A stretch of 64,000 nt of DNA, from positions 62,001 to 126,000 of the forward strand of contig JAAXKN010000008.1 in assembly GCA_025612375.1 (NCBI GenBank), given 5' to 3'. Of this stretch, positions 1-9,581 are shown piece after piece. This stretch comes from Ignavibacteria bacterium. GTDB lineage: Bacteria; Bacteroidota; Ignavibacteria; Ignavibacteriales; SURF-24. Numbering within the stretch: position 1 is the stretch's first letter; each line of letters begins with the position of its first letter. The notes under the pieces are model-generated. The model was not told the origin of the DNA and ran no database searches. It saw nothing but the letters and a program-made list of their open reading frames with translations. A program made the translations under genes and the position numbers.

Positions 1-1500
1 TATTACAGGGGGCTTTACAGCGCAAGGTTTGACGAGAGCCTGCGCTCTTTGGTAATTCAGAGCATAGAGCACATAGGGCAGACTGAAAACAGTTCGGGCA
101 GCGAAGCGCGCTCTTCTGTATTCTTCAGGGAAATTTTAAGACTTCCCAAGAACGTCGGCGAGACGCTTATAAACATGAATGAGCTGGGCGCACTTCAGCT
201 CATACTGCCGGAGTTCGGCGACCTTATAGGGTTTTTCCAGGCAGGAGTATATCATAACTATACGGCTGACGAGCATACCTTAATTGCAATCAGCAACGTG
301 GAAAGCCTCTTTGGGCAGGAAAGTGAGCTGGGAAGGATCTATACCAGCCTCAAGGAAAAAGAAATTTTATATCTTGCAATACTCCTGCACGATATTGCAA
401 AGCCCGTCAGCGTCTCAGGCCATGAGATCATTGGCGCCGAAATCGCCTCATCGGTTATGTACCGCCTTGGCTATGATGAAAAGGAAGCCGAACAGGTAAG
501 CTTCCTGGTTGAAAACCACCTCGTAATGGAACAGATAGCTTTCAGGCGTAACCTGAACGACCCGGTGACGCTGAATAACTTTACGGCAAAGTTTTCTTCT
601 CTGATGGATCTGGACCTTTTGTATCTTATTACGTATGCCGACTTGTCGGCCGTAAATCCTGTGGTCTGGACAGAATGGAAAAGCGACCTTCTGGCCGAGC
701 TTTACCGCAAGGCCAAGGCCATGCTGGTTGAGCAGCTTACGGGCGAGGAGCTTTTGTTCTCAAGCACAATCAGCTTCCCGCAGGCCGAGGCCGACCCGAC
801 GATGCAGAAGCATATAGAATCAATTGACGACATAGGCTACATTCAGCACTTTTCAGAAGAGGAGATATTAAGCCACCTTAAAGAGATCAGCAAGGGCTTA
901 AGCCTTTCTGTTTTCTTCAAGCAGGTTAACGTTTTTACAAATATTACGATAATAGCAAAGGATTCACCGTCACTGCTTTCAAGGCTTTGCGGCGTGCTTT
1001 CAATTAACGACCTGAATATACACGACGCAAGGATATTTACGCGCAAAGACGGAATAGTTATAGACAGTTTTAATGTGACGGATTTCAGGACCCATAAGCT
1101 GGTTGAAGCCGAAAGGTATGAGAAAATTGAAAGCGACTTAAAAGCGGTTATTGAGGGAAGCTTCCAGCTGGTGCAGGAGTTCAAGCGCATGAAATCCAAG
1201 TGGTGGCGTATAGAAAACAAATTCTTCAAGCGTTCTGGCAAGGTTAAAATTGCATTTGAAGAGCACGATAAATTTACAATTATTGACGTATTCTCACCCG
1301 ACCGCCTGGGGCTGCTTTATCAGATCACAAGAAAACTTTCCGAACTGGGTTTGTCAATCTACTTCGCTAAAATTTCCACCAAGGCAGATGATGTGGTGGA
1401 TTCCTTCTACCTTTTGGACCGCAACGGAAAGAAGGTGTCTCAGAACGATTATGAATTTATTAAGGCTGAGCTGACCTCTGCCATAGAACAGATGTTATAA
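1..1500 (+). CDS. glnD: [Protein-PII] uridylyltransferase/uridylyl-removing enzyme GlnD, C-terminal part (5' end outside window)
   Basis: The reading frame is open at base 1, so the start lies outside the window; 499 residues are visible. GlnD is the cytoplasmic nitrogen sensor that adds UMP to PII and removes it. The visible part has the HD phosphohydrolase domain (His at visible residue 92, the pair LLHDIAKP around 128-134) responsible for deuridylylation. Two C-terminal ACT domains follow, at about 316-361 and 426-481, and in this family they bind glutamine. The N-terminal nucleotidyltransferase domain would be upstream. murI follows after 20 bp on the same strand. The domain order HD-ACT-ACT is characteristic; a GlnD-like paralogue remains possible because the catalytic domain cannot be seen. 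Confidence 0.88.
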   Translation, partial: YYRGLYSARFDESLRSLVIQSIEHIGQTENSSGSEARSSVFFREILRLPKNVGETLINMNELGALQLILPEFGDLIGFFQAGVYHNYTADEHTLIAISNVESLFGQESELGRIYTSLKEKEILYLAILLHDIAKPVSVSGHEIIGAEIASSVMYRLGYDEKEAEQVSFLVENHLVMEQIAFRRNLNDPVTLNNFTAKFSSLMDLDLLYLITYADLSAVNPVVWTEWKSDLLAELYRKAKAMLVEQLTGEELLFSSTISFPQAEADPTMQKHIESIDDIGYIQHFSEEEILSHLKEISKGLSLSVFFKQVNVFTNITIIAKDSPSLLSRLCGVLSINDLNIHDARIFTRKDGIVIDSFNVTDFRTHKLVEAERYEKIESDLKAVIEGSFQLVQEFKRMKSKWWRIENKFFKRSGKVKIAFEEHDKFTIIDVFSPDRLGLLYQITRKLSELGLSIYFAKISTKADDVVDSFYLLDRNGKKVSQNDYEFIKAELTSAIEQML

Positions 1501-1520
1501 GAATTATAGGATCAAGTAAA

Positions 1521-2363
1521 GTGAATTTCATGGAAAAAGAAAAGCCGATAGGTGTATTTGATTCAGGTATCGGCGGACTGACGGTTGTAAAAAGAATTTC
1601 TTCAATTTTACCCACAGAAAACATAGTTTATTTCGGGGATACTGCCCGCGTGCCCTACGGCTCAAAATCCAATGCAACCGTAGTGGATTATTCTCTGCAG
1701 GATGCGGGATTCCTTATGAGCAAAAACGTCAAGGTTATTGTTGTTGCCTGCAATACGGCCTCATCAGTTGCTCTGGATGAGCTGAGAAAATATTTTAATG
1801 TGCCGGTTATAGGCATGATTGAGCCCGGTGCCTCATTTGCGCTGAAAAATACAGTAAGCGGGAAAATTGGCGTTATCGGTACAAACACCACGATAAATAA
1901 CCAGGCGTATTCAAAAGCAATACACCGCCTGAATCCTGAGGTTGAGGTCTTCGAAAAGGCATGCCCCCTGTTTGTACCTCTGGCAGAAGAAGGGTGGATA
2001 GAGCACAAGGCAACTTACCTTATTGCAGAAGAGTACTTAAAGGAATTAAAAGAGGCTGGGATAGACACCCTCGTGCTCGGCTGTACGCACTACCCGATCC
2101 TTTACAAGGTGATACAGGAAGTTATGGGACCTGACGTAAAACTTATAGATTCAGGTATTGCAGCAGCAGCGGTAGTAAAAAGCGAGCTGGAAAGGATTGG
2201 CTTCTGTACAAACTCATATTCCAACGGTCTTCAGGACTTTTATGTCAGCGATATACCGCAGAAATTTAAGGAGATAGCGGAACTTTTTATGGGGCGGGAG
2301 CTTCAGTATATAAAGAGAATAGATCCTGAAAGCCTGGCTATGGTAAAGCCAGAATTGAAATAG
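1521..2363 (+). CDS. murI: Glutamate racemase
   Basis: This 280-residue cytoplasmic enzyme converts L-glutamate to D-glutamate for peptidoglycan. The signature is complete: FDSGIGG near the N-terminus with Asp14 and Ser15, the first catalytic cysteine in ACNTAS (Cys77) and the second in GCTHYP (Cys188). The length is normal. The GTG at 1521 has an AGGA nine bases upstream. An in-frame ATG at 1530 gives MEKEKPIGVF and is an alternative start, but it lacks well-spaced ribosome-binding sequence. A strong hairpin terminator follows the stop codon. Confidence 0.96.
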   Translation: MNFMEKEKPIGVFDSGIGGLTVVKRISSILPTENIVYFGDTARVPYGSKSNATVVDYSLQDAGFLMSKNVKVIVVACNTASSVALDELRKYFNVPVIGMIEPGASFALKNTVSGKIGVIGTNTTINNQAYSKAIHRLNPEVEVFEKACPLFVPLAEEGWIEHKATYLIAEEYLKELKEAGIDTLVLGCTHYPILYKVIQEVMGPDVKLIDSGIAAAAVVKSELERIGFCTNSYSNGLQDFYVSDIPQKFKEIAELFMGRELQYIKRIDPESLAMVKPELK

Positions 2364-2373
2364 AAAGCTTTAT

Positions 2374-2406
2374 AGGTGCCAGGAACACTTCCTGGCACCT
2401 TTCTTT
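2374..2406. terminator. Intrinsic terminator between murI and the convergent Nudix gene
   Basis: A perfect 12-bp stem (2374-2385 with 2389-2400) closes a 3-nt loop and is followed by a short T-rich stretch. It sits 11 bp after the murI stop. It may also act for the convergent gene on the other strand, although the T-run on that side is poor. Confidence 0.8.
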
Positions 2407-2410
2407 CATT

Positions 2411-2444
2411 ACTTTTTAATTTTTCATTTTTAATTTTTAATTGA
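2411..2444. repeat. 34-bp AT-rich repeat, copy 1
   Basis: These 34 bp are identical to 9918-9951. They consist of phased TTTTTAA runs. On the minus strand the repeat covers the stop codon and last codon of the Nudix gene. The second copy covers the stop codon of the radical SAM gene in a different register, so the match does not come from shared coding sequence. Confidence 0.85.
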
Positions 2445-2964
2445 CTTTCGCCATCAGTATGCCCGAGAGACTTTTGGCGTCTACCAGTTCACCGTTTTTA
2501 ATTTTATCCTCAATTTCCTCTTTTGTAAGCTCAAGCACTTCCATGCCGTGTTCACCTTCCTCGCGGTTGTGATTGCCGGGGGTAAGTCCCTTTGCAAGGT
2601 ATATGTGAAGCACTTCGGTACAGAAGCCGGGAGTTGTATAGATGGCGCCGAGCTTTGTTATTTCCTCAGCCTTGTAGCCTGTTTCCTCCTCGAGCTCGCG
2701 TACGGCGCATTTCATGGGGTCTTCGCCCACCTCAAGTTTTCCTGCCGGAAGTTCAAGAAGAACCTTCTGAAGAGGGTAGCGGAACTGCTTTACAAAAACT
2801 ATTTTGCCGTCATTTTTTATTGGAACCACAACAGCTCCTCCCGGATGGATTGCTATTTCGCGGACTCCGGGGTTGCCGCTATTGTACTCTATCTGATCTA
2901 CCTGAAGGTCAAATACTTTGCCTCTGAATAAAGTTTCGCTTTTAATTACTTTGAAATTTTTCAT
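2437..2964 (-). CDS. nudF: Nudix hydrolase, ADP-ribose pyrophosphatase type
   Basis: A 175-residue cytoplasmic Nudix protein. The Nudix box G-x5-E-x7-RE-L-x-EE-x-G is complete at residues 75-97, with Glu81, Arg89, Glu90 and Glu93/94 as expected for Mg2+ binding. The N-terminal strand arrangement and the conserved KQFRYP segment (59-64) match ADP-ribose/ADP-sugar pyrophosphatases of the NudF/YqkG type, which hydrolyse ADP-ribose to AMP and ribose-5-phosphate. Exact substrate is inferred from family resemblance. The stop codon lies inside the 34-bp AT-rich repeat. It is convergent with murI. Confidence 0.9.
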   Translation of the reverse strand: MKNFKVIKSETLFRGKVFDLQVDQIEYNSGNPGVREIAIHPGGAVVVPIKNDGKIVFVKQFRYPLQKVLLELPAGKLEVGEDPMKCAVRELEEETGYKAEEITKLGAIYTTPGFCTEVLHIYLAKGLTPGNHNREEGEHGMEVLELTKEEIEDKIKNGELVDAKSLSGILMAKVN

Positions 2965-3062
2965 TAAATGTCCTTGTTTAAAAATAAAGAGCAGGATAAA
3001 AGTTAAATAATATTAACAGTGTATCCTGCCCAAACGGATTACTCTAAATTTTAACTTAAGTT

Positions 3063-3422
3063 TTATACAAATCTTCTCTCATAGTACGGGATGAGTTCGC
3101 TGCCTAAAAATTTCAGCACGGCAGTTATTACACCCAGGTCATCCAGATACCCGATTAAAGGGGCCAGATCCGGGATGGCGTCAATAGGAGAAATAAAGTA
3201 TATAAGTGCTCCCACTACGATCGCCTTGCGGTGCCATGATACGTACGGGTCGCGCATATATCTGAACAGTGCTTTAATATCCCTGGTAAATGAGATTCTT
3301 TTTCCCACTTTCTCCAGTTTTGTCCACAGCTCTTCACTTACGAATTCTTCTCCCTTGCGGTATTCCTCTTCGCTGGTGTAGGGGCGTTCCAGTTCATCCA
3401 GATCCGGGCGGTAGTCACTCAT
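3063..3422 (-). CDS. DUF1232 (YkvA-like) small membrane-associated protein
   Basis: A 119-residue protein. The segment from about residue 60 (SWHRKAIVVGALIYFISPIDAIPD) is the DUF1232 signature, with the ISPIDAIPDL core and one or two short hydrophobic helices. The family is widespread and has no established biochemical role. The start codon overlaps the stop of the upstream S9 peptidase gene (ATGA, 3419-3422), so the two are probably translationally coupled. Confidence 0.88.
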   Translation of the reverse strand: MSDYRPDLDELERPYTSEEEYRKGEEFVSEELWTKLEKVGKRISFTRDIKALFRYMRDPYVSWHRKAIVVGALIYFISPIDAIPDLAPLIGYLDDLGVITAVLKFLGSELIPYYERRFV

Positions 3423-5467
3423 ATTCCTTGCCTCTTATAATGTTTATTAAACCAGTCAAAAACCGTATTCCACCATAAACGGGCATTCTGGGGTCTTACA
3501 ACAAAGTGAGTTTCCTCGGGGAAATAGAGGAATTTGCTTTCAACCCCTTTTCTCTGCAGAGAAGTAAAATTCTGGAAAGCCTGTTCTTCAGGCACGCGGA
3601 AATCCATACCTCCCTGCACAATGAGCATCGGGGTTTTGAAATTCTCCACGTACTCATGAGGGGAAAACTTTCTGTAAAGGGGTCTGTTTGTCCACGGTTT
3701 GCCCTTGTTCTCCCACTCGGGGAACCAGAGTTCCTCTGTAGTGCCGTACATGCTTTCAAGATTAAACACCCCGTCGTGGCATACCAGTGCGTTAAAGCGG
3801 TCCGTGTGGCCTTCAATCCAGTTGATCATGTATCCGCCGTATGATGCACCGGCTGCGAAGGTATTTTTCCTGTCAATAAAGTTGTATTTACTAATAACAT
3901 AATCATAGGCATTCATTAAATCAACATAAGGCTTGCCGCCCCAGTCGCCTGAGATTTCATCTGTAAACTTCTGCCCGTATCCTGTTGAGCCTCTCGGGTT
4001 CGGAGCAACAACCACGTAGCCCTGGGCAGCGAACATCTGAAGGTTCCATCTGTAGTGGAAGTCATCTTCCCAGTGCCCCTGCGGTCCGCCGTGAATTAAG
4101 AACATTAAAGGATACTTCTTGTTGGGATCGAAAAACGGGGGCTTAACCAGAATAGACTGAACCTTTGCACCTGCGGCGCCTTTGCTCCAGAAGGTTTCAA
4201 TAGGATTCATCTCGAGACGGCTTAAGAGTTCGGTGTTTGAGGAGGTGAGCTGCTTAACACTTGAGCCGTCTGAGTTCATTGAAAAAATTTCTGTGGGGAG
4301 GTTCGTTCTCATCTGGCTGAAATAAACAGTTTTGCCGTCGGGAGAAATTCCGAAGAGGTTATTTATATGATCTTTCAAGAGTATGTCAATTTTGCCGGTT
4401 GCAACATCCAGCCTGTAAATTGAGTTATAAACCTCGTTTGCACAATCAAAATAAATTGCTTTTGAATCGGGTGACCAGGTTATGTCGCCAACGGAACGGT
4501 CGAAGCCTTTGGTCAAATCCTTTGTTGATCCGGTCTTCCTGTCGTAGAGCATAAGGCGCTGGCGGTCTGCCTCAAAGCCAGCCCGTTCCATGGAGCAGTA
4601 GGCAATGTACTTTCCGTCAGGGGAGTAGACGGGGCTGTTGTCGTTGCCGCGGCTGATGGAAATTTTTGTATAAGGTGTTTTCCCATCCTTATTTGCGTCT
4701 TTAAGCTTAACTATAAAAATATCATTGTTTGTGCTTACGGCTAAAGTTTCAGCTTCGTTCATTGTGAATGCAATTTCCTGTCCGTCAGGCGAGAAGCTGT
4801 AGTCGTTTGAGCCTCCTAAGGCAATAGGCGGCACGTCAGCTTTGCTGTTTAGTGTCAGGTCGGTATATTCCTTTTTATCTTTATCCATTAAGAACAGGTG
4901 GCTTCTTTTGTCGCCTCTCCAGTTGTCCCAATGCCTGTACATGAGTTCAGTAAAAATGGAAGCCTTAACCTTGCTTTTATCTTTTTCCTCGTCTTTCTGC
5001 TTATTGCACTCCTGAGTGGTGCACTCCGGGTAAACAGAAGAAACGAATGCAATTTTACTGCCGTCATTAGAGATAACTTCTCCGCCGGCCGCAGAGTATA
5101 TATCTGTCAGTTCCTTATCGCCTGAGCCGTCAAGGCTGCATTCGTGGAGCTGTCCTCCGACAGAATAAACAATTCCTTTCCCGTCGGGAAGGAAGCGGGG
5201 CTCGGTTTCATTTTTATCTGAATTTTTAAGAACTCTTAAATTTGAACCGTCGCTGTTAACGATCCAGATATCCGCATTGCCCTTGTTTTCATCCATGCTG
5301 TAGGATGTAAGTACAAATGCAATTGTCTTCCCGTCTGCAGAGATTACGGGGGAGGTGACTCTTTTCATTGCCCACAGGTCGTCGACCGTAAGGGCATGCT
5401 TCTGCTGCGGGTATATTACTGATGCAGCCGTTAAAAACATTGCAGCAGCAAAAAGAAATTTTTTCAT
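3419..5467 (-). CDS. Exported S9 family prolyl oligopeptidase / dipeptidyl aminopeptidase
   Basis: A 682-residue serine peptidase with an N-terminal signal peptide (about residues 1-20, ending near YPQ), so it acts in the periplasm or outside. The first 400 residues carry repeated PD40/WD40-like strands of the type SPDGKxIAF that form a propeller. The C-terminal alpha/beta hydrolase domain has the triad Ser542 (GASYGGY), Asp622 (GGMDFRVP) and His654 (ETHF). The length is typical of S9C acylaminoacyl peptidase-like enzymes. Likely role is peptide scavenging. It is the first gene of a two-gene unit with DUF1232. Confidence 0.93.
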   Translation of the reverse strand: MKKFLFAAAMFLTAASVIYPQQKHALTVDDLWAMKRVTSPVISADGKTIAFVLTSYSMDENKGNADIWIVNSDGSNLRVLKNSDKNETEPRFLPDGKGIVYSVGGQLHECSLDGSGDKELTDIYSAAGGEVISNDGSKIAFVSSVYPECTTQECNKQKDEEKDKSKVKASIFTELMYRHWDNWRGDKRSHLFLMDKDKKEYTDLTLNSKADVPPIALGGSNDYSFSPDGQEIAFTMNEAETLAVSTNNDIFIVKLKDANKDGKTPYTKISISRGNDNSPVYSPDGKYIAYCSMERAGFEADRQRLMLYDRKTGSTKDLTKGFDRSVGDITWSPDSKAIYFDCANEVYNSIYRLDVATGKIDILLKDHINNLFGISPDGKTVYFSQMRTNLPTEIFSMNSDGSSVKQLTSSNTELLSRLEMNPIETFWSKGAAGAKVQSILVKPPFFDPNKKYPLMFLIHGGPQGHWEDDFHYRWNLQMFAAQGYVVVAPNPRGSTGYGQKFTDEISGDWGGKPYVDLMNAYDYVISKYNFIDRKNTFAAGASYGGYMINWIEGHTDRFNALVCHDGVFNLESMYGTTEELWFPEWENKGKPWTNRPLYRKFSPHEYVENFKTPMLIVQGGMDFRVPEEQAFQNFTSLQRKGVESKFLYFPEETHFVVRPQNARLWWNTVFDWFNKHYKRQGI

Positions 5468-5775
5468 TAATGCCTCAAGATGATTAAATTAATTAAAGGT
5501 AAAAATATATAACTGGTGCCTCAAAAGTCAACATATTATTAAGCTCTGTAAAAGGGTGTGGAGAAGCGTGAGGGGTTAAGGACGTAAGCTGCAGTAAAAG
5601 CTTCATTGCATGAAAGTTCAGCAATAGAGAGCTCGCTTTTACATTTCATCTGATTGTTCTCAAAGCTCACGGTTTCAAAGAAAAGGGCACTATTTTATCT
5701 CTTTTAGTGGTTTGATATTAGCGGCCTTTTTTATTAGTTTTAGGTGCTAAAAACAAAGTTGTTGCAAGGAGAATT
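5468..5775. other. 308-bp intergenic region, divergent
   Basis: No gene is recognisable. The region separates the minus-strand S9 peptidase gene from the plus-strand pyrophosphorylase gene and must hold both promoters. An imperfect hairpin is present (GTAAAAGC at 5594-5601 with GCTTTTAC at 5635-5642, and an inner ATTGC/GCAAT pair). AAGGAG at 5766-5771 is the ribosome-binding site of the next gene. Confidence 0.6.
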
Positions 5776-6753
5776 ATGCGGGCGATTATTCCGGTTGCGG
5801 GTTTCGGCAGCAGATTAAAACCTCACACGTATTCAATACCCAAAGTGTTACTGAACGTGGGAGGCAAGCCGATAATAGGTCACATAATTGACAAGATATT
5901 AAGCGAGAATATTACCAAAGCCACGTTTGTTATAGGCCATCTGGGGGAGATGATTAAAGATTATGTTACGGATAACTACCCGGAACTGCAGGCCGACTTT
6001 GTTGAGCAGAAAGAGATGCTGGGTTTAGGCCATGCAATTCACATGGCTGTTCCTACTTTCGATGAAAAAGAGATATTTATAATCCTGGGCGATACCATTT
6101 TTGACGTCGACCTGAAGGATGTCTTAAGGAACAAACAGACCGCTCTTGGCGTTAAGACTGTGGAAGACCCGGGCCGTTTCGGCGTTGCAGTATGTGAAAA
6201 TGGAAAGATCGTAAGGCTTGTTGAAAAGCCGAAGACACTCGTTTCTAAGCTTGCTCTTGTGGGGCTTTATTATATCTCTGACGCTGAAAAGCTGGTTAAT
6301 TCATTAAATGAGCTGATTAGGCGCGATATAAGAACCAAAGGAGAGCTCCAGCTTACTGACGCTCTTCAGATAATGATAGAGTCGGGCGAGAATATTACTA
6401 CTTTTCCTGTTGAAGGATGGTACGACTGCGGAAAACCGGAGACGCTGCTTTCTACAAACCAGTTCATTCTGGAAAGGGATGCAGTCAGACACGATATTAA
6501 GTCTGTTGTTATAAACGAGCCGGTCTTTATTGCCCCGGGAGCCGTGGTTAAAAACTGCGTTATCGGCCCGTATGCAACTATTTCAGAAGGATGCACTATT
6601 GTAGACAGCATAATTAAAAACTCCATTGTGGGTTCCGGCGCTACAGTAAAATGTGCAATACTCGATCACTCGCTTATAGGCAATTCAACTCAGGTAAAAG
6701 GAAATTTTAAGAGACTGAATGCCGGGGATTCTTCAGAAATAGAATTCTTCTAA
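5776..6753 (+). CDS. Nucleotidyltransferase family NDP-sugar pyrophosphorylase with hexapeptide-repeat tail
   Basis: A 325-residue protein. Residues 1-235 form a sugar-nucleotidyltransferase domain with the nucleotide loop GFGSRLKPHT followed by PK at the start, and LGDTIFD as the metal-binding region. The C-terminal 90 residues are left-handed beta-helix hexapeptide repeats (IAPGAVV, IGPYATI, IVGSGATV). This is the layout of glucose-1-phosphate thymidylyl/uridylyltransferase and mannose-1-phosphate guanylyltransferase-like proteins; the NTP and sugar cannot be decided by eye. AAGGAG four bases before the ATG supports the start. metK follows after 80 bp. Confidence 0.9.
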   Translation: MRAIIPVAGFGSRLKPHTYSIPKVLLNVGGKPIIGHIIDKILSENITKATFVIGHLGEMIKDYVTDNYPELQADFVEQKEMLGLGHAIHMAVPTFDEKEIFIILGDTIFDVDLKDVLRNKQTALGVKTVEDPGRFGVAVCENGKIVRLVEKPKTLVSKLALVGLYYISDAEKLVNSLNELIRRDIRTKGELQLTDALQIMIESGENITTFPVEGWYDCGKPETLLSTNQFILERDAVRHDIKSVVINEPVFIAPGAVVKNCVIGPYATISEGCTIVDSIIKNSIVGSGATVKCAILDHSLIGNSTQVKGNFKRLNAGDSSEIEFF

Positions 6754-6833
6754 TAAAAACAGGGCCTCTTTGGAATGAGGCAAAATAAAATTTATTAACA
6801 GTTACTTTCAATCATAAACAAAGGTAGAAGAAA

Positions 6834-8153
6834 ATGTCATATTTTTTCACATCTGAATCCGTATCAGAAGGGCATCCGGATAAAGTAGCCGATGCTATTT
6901 CGGACGGAGTATTAGATGCCATTTACAAAACTGATCCAAATGCAAGAGTAGCCTGCGAGACTTTCGTTACAACGGGACTTGTCTTAGTAGGCGGCGAGAT
7001 AACAACTAAAGCCTATGTAGATATACAGGACGTGGTAAGGAAAACTGTTGAGAAGATAGGCTACACAAGTGCAGACTATAAGTTTGACAGTGAATCCTGT
7101 TCAGTCCTTAACGCCATACACTCACAGTCACCCGACATCGCAATGGGTGTCGATAAAGGTGGAGCAGGCGACCAGGGCATTATGTTCGGCTATGCATGCG
7201 ACCAGACTGAGGAACTTATGCCTATGCCGATTGTTTATGCTCATAAGCTCGTTTTGAAGCTTGCCGAGATCAGAAAGAAGAATAACGGGCTTATGCCATA
7301 CCTGAGGCCTGATGCCAAAAGCCAGGTTACAATTGAATATGACGACAACAACAACCCCTTAAGAGTGGATGCTGTTGTAATCTCTACCCAGCACGACGGC
7401 GACGTCTCACAGAAGACAATCAAAGAAGACGTCATTGAAGAGGTAATAAAGAAAGTAATCCCTGCAAAGTTCCTGGACAATAAGACAAAGTACTTTGTTA
7501 ATCCTACAGGACGCTTTGAAATTGGCGGCCCCCACGGAGACTCAGGCCTTACAGGACGCAAGATCATTGTTGACACATATGGCGGCTGGGCACCTCACGG
7601 CGGCGGCGCATTCAGTGGAAAAGACCCCTCGAAGGTTGATAGAAGCGCAACCTATGCAGCCCGCCACATTGCAAAGAACGTTGTGGCTTCAGGGCTTGCC
7701 AAAGAGTGCCTGGTCCAGGTGGCTTACGCAATAGGCGTAGCCAAACCGGTTTCAATACTCATTGAGACAAACGGCACGGGTGTCATTTCTGACAAGGAGA
7801 TTTCAAAGATAATAATGAAGGAAGTTGACCTTACTCCTAAGGGTATCATTGAACGCCTGAAACTCCGCAGACCCATTTATCAGAAGACCAGCGCTTACGG
7901 TCACTTTGGTAGGAATGACAAGGACTTCACATGGGAGAAGCTGGACTTAGTACCCGTATTCAAGAAATACGTTCCCAAGGCAGTAAAGGTGAAAGCTCCT
8001 GCAGTTAAGGCCTCAGCAGTAAAAGCTGCAGCCGAGAAGACTCCTGAAGTCAAGTCTGTTAAGGCTCCGGTAAAGGCTAAGGCTCCGGTAAAGGCTAAGG
8101 CTCCGGTAAAGGCTAAGGCTCCAGCTAAGGCTAAGGCAGCTAAAAAGAAGTAA
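6834..8153 (+). CDS. metK: S-adenosylmethionine synthetase with histone H1-like lysine/alanine/proline tail
   Basis: MetK makes S-adenosylmethionine from methionine and ATP. The catalytic body (about residues 1-381) has GHPDK at 17-21, the [12 protein letters not shown] loop and [17 protein letters not shown], and ends in the usual GHFGR and FTWEKLD region. The protein then runs on for 58 residues (382-439) that are almost only Lys, Ala, Pro and Val, with 19 lysines and two acidic residues. Ordinary MetK stops near the beginning of this tail. The tail is encoded in part by perfect 18-bp tandem repeats and is in frame to a TAA. ahcY follows after 53 bp. Confidence 0.95.
   Translation: MSYFFTSESVSEGHPDKVADAISDGVLDAIYKTDPNARVACETFVTTGLVLVGGEITTKAYVDIQDVVRKTVEKIGYTSADYKFDSESCSVLNAIHSQSPDIAMGVDKGGAGDQGIMFGYACDQTEELMPMPIVYAHKLVLKLAEIRKKNNGLMPYLRPDAKSQVTIEYDDNNNPLRVDAVVISTQHDGDVSQKTIKEDVIEEVIKKVIPAKFLDNKTKYFVNPTGRFEIGGPHGDSGLTGRKIIVDTYGGWAPHGGGAFSGKDPSKVDRSATYAARHIAKNVVASGLAKECLVQVAYAIGVAKPVSILIETNGTGVISDKEISKIIMKEVDLTPKGIIERLKLRRPIYQKTSAYGHFGRNDKDFTWEKLDLVPVFKKYVPKAVKVKAPAVKASAVKAAAEKTPEVKSVKAPVKAKAPVKAKAPVKAKAPAKAKAAKKK
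8061..8132 (+). repeat. 18-bp tandem repeat inside metK
   Basis: Three perfect 18-bp units begin at 8061, 8079 and 8097 and a fourth, degenerate unit begins at 8115. Each encodes the hexapeptide KAPVKA. Because the unit is a multiple of three, copy number can change without breaking the frame, so tail length may vary between strains. Confidence 0.93.
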
Positions 8154-8206
8154 TAGTCTTAAAGAAGTAAATATCTACTAAAAAAATAAAGAAATAAAGG
8201 TGTGAA

Positions 8207-9526
8207 ATGGACGAAGTAGTAGAAAAAGATTACGTAAAATACAAGGTGAAGGATATCACTCTTGCCGAATGGGGAAGAAAAGAAATCCTCTTAGCTGAGG
8301 CCGAGATGCCGGGCCTTATGGCCTTAAGGCGTGAATACGGCCCGAGTAAACCCCTGAAGGGTGCAAGAATAGCCGGATGCCTGCACATGACAATCCAGAC
8401 GGCGGTCTTAATTGAGACACTGGTTGAACTTGGAGCCGAGGTCACATGGTCATCGTGCAACATCTTCTCCACACAGGACCATGCGGCAGCAGCCATAGCC
8501 AAGGCCGGTATACCGGTCTATGCATGGAAAGGGGAGACCTCGGAGGAGTTTGACTGGTGCATAGAGCAGACACTCTTCTTTGGTGAGGACAGAAAACCCT
8601 TGAACATGATCTTAGATGACGGTGGCGACCTTACAAATATGGTCTTGGACAAGTACCCGGAGCTCGTTAAAGGTATTAAGGGCCTGTCTGAAGAAACCAC
8701 AACAGGTGTCCACAGACTCTATGACAGAGTTGAAAAAGGAACGCTTCCAATTCCTGCAATCAATGTCAATGATTCAGTAACAAAGAGCAAGTTCGACAAC
8801 AAGTACGGATGCCGTGAAAGCCTGGTTGATGCCATCAGGCGTGCAACAGACCTCATGATGGCAGGAAAAGTTGCCGTTGTGGCGGGCTATGGTGACGTTG
8901 GTAAGGGATCGGCTCAGAGTCTTAGGAGTGCAGGAGTTCGCGTAATTGTAACTGAAATAGACCCCATATGCGCCCTTCAGGCTGCAATGGACGGCTATGA
9001 GGTTAAGAAGATGATGAACGCCATTCCGAGGGCAAACATTGTTGTTACATGCACGGGTAATAAGTCAATCGTAAGGGAAGAGCACTTCCGCTTAATGAAA
9101 GATAAGACCGTGGTCTGCAACATTGGTCACTTTGACACAGAGATCGATATGGCATGGTTAAATAAGAACTACGGACAGACAAAAGACACCATAAAGCCTC
9201 AGGTGGATAAGTACACAATTGACGGCAAGGAAATTATTGTTCTGGCTGAAGGACGTCTTGTAAACCTTGGATGCGCTACAGGCCACCCATCGTTTGTAAT
9301 GAGCAACTCTTTTACCAATCAGTGCCTGGCACAGATCGAGCTCTGGATGAATTCAGAGAAGTACGAAAACAGGGTCTACATGCTTCCAAAGCATTTGGAT
9401 GAGAAAGTGGCACGTCTGCACCTGGATCAGATCGGTGTCGAGCTTGATACCTTAAATCAGGATCAGGCCGACTACATCGGTGTCAAGGTTGAAGGCCCTT
9501 ATAAGCCTGAGTATTACAGGTACTAA
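8207..9526 (+). CDS. ahcY: S-adenosylhomocysteine hydrolase
   Basis: A 439-residue NAD-dependent enzyme that splits S-adenosylhomocysteine into adenosine and homocysteine and so relieves product inhibition of methyltransferases. Family signatures are present: [16 protein letters not shown], the Rossmann loop [14 protein letters not shown], and the C-terminal [11 protein letters not shown] with the terminal KPEYYRY that reaches into the partner subunit. AAAGG lies six bases before the ATG. With metK immediately upstream and metH at 21.4-25.1 kb it forms the activated methyl cycle. A strong terminator follows. Confidence 0.97.
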   Translation: MDEVVEKDYVKYKVKDITLAEWGRKEILLAEAEMPGLMALRREYGPSKPLKGARIAGCLHMTIQTAVLIETLVELGAEVTWSSCNIFSTQDHAAAAIAKAGIPVYAWKGETSEEFDWCIEQTLFFGEDRKPLNMILDDGGDLTNMVLDKYPELVKGIKGLSEETTTGVHRLYDRVEKGTLPIPAINVNDSVTKSKFDNKYGCRESLVDAIRRATDLMMAGKVAVVAGYGDVGKGSAQSLRSAGVRVIVTEIDPICALQAAMDGYEVKKMMNAIPRANIVVTCTGNKSIVREEHFRLMKDKTVVCNIGHFDTEIDMAWLNKNYGQTKDTIKPQVDKYTIDGKEIIVLAEGRLVNLGCATGHPSFVMSNSFTNQCLAQIELWMNSEKYENRVYMLPKHLDEKVARLHLDQIGVELDTLNQDQADYIGVKVEGPYKPEYYRY

Positions 9527-9546
9527 GATAGAGCAGCATTTCACAC

Positions 9547-9581
9547 AAAAAAAAAGCCCGGAACACAATTCCGGGCTTTTT
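9547..9581. terminator. Intrinsic terminator after ahcY
   Basis: A nine-bp GC-rich stem (9555-9563 with 9569-9577) with a five-base loop is flanked by an A-run on the left and a T-run on the right. It ends the metK-ahcY unit and is symmetrical enough to work in both directions. Confidence 0.9.

Noticed and set aside
5594-5642. Riboswitch or small RNA in the gap before the pyrophosphorylase gene
   Set aside because: The hairpin is imperfect with long unpaired segments and no terminator or conserved core was seen.
6754-6833. SAM riboswitch before metK
   Set aside because: The 80-bp leader has only a five-bp hairpin (6764-6781) and none of the conserved cores of the SAM riboswitch classes I could recall.
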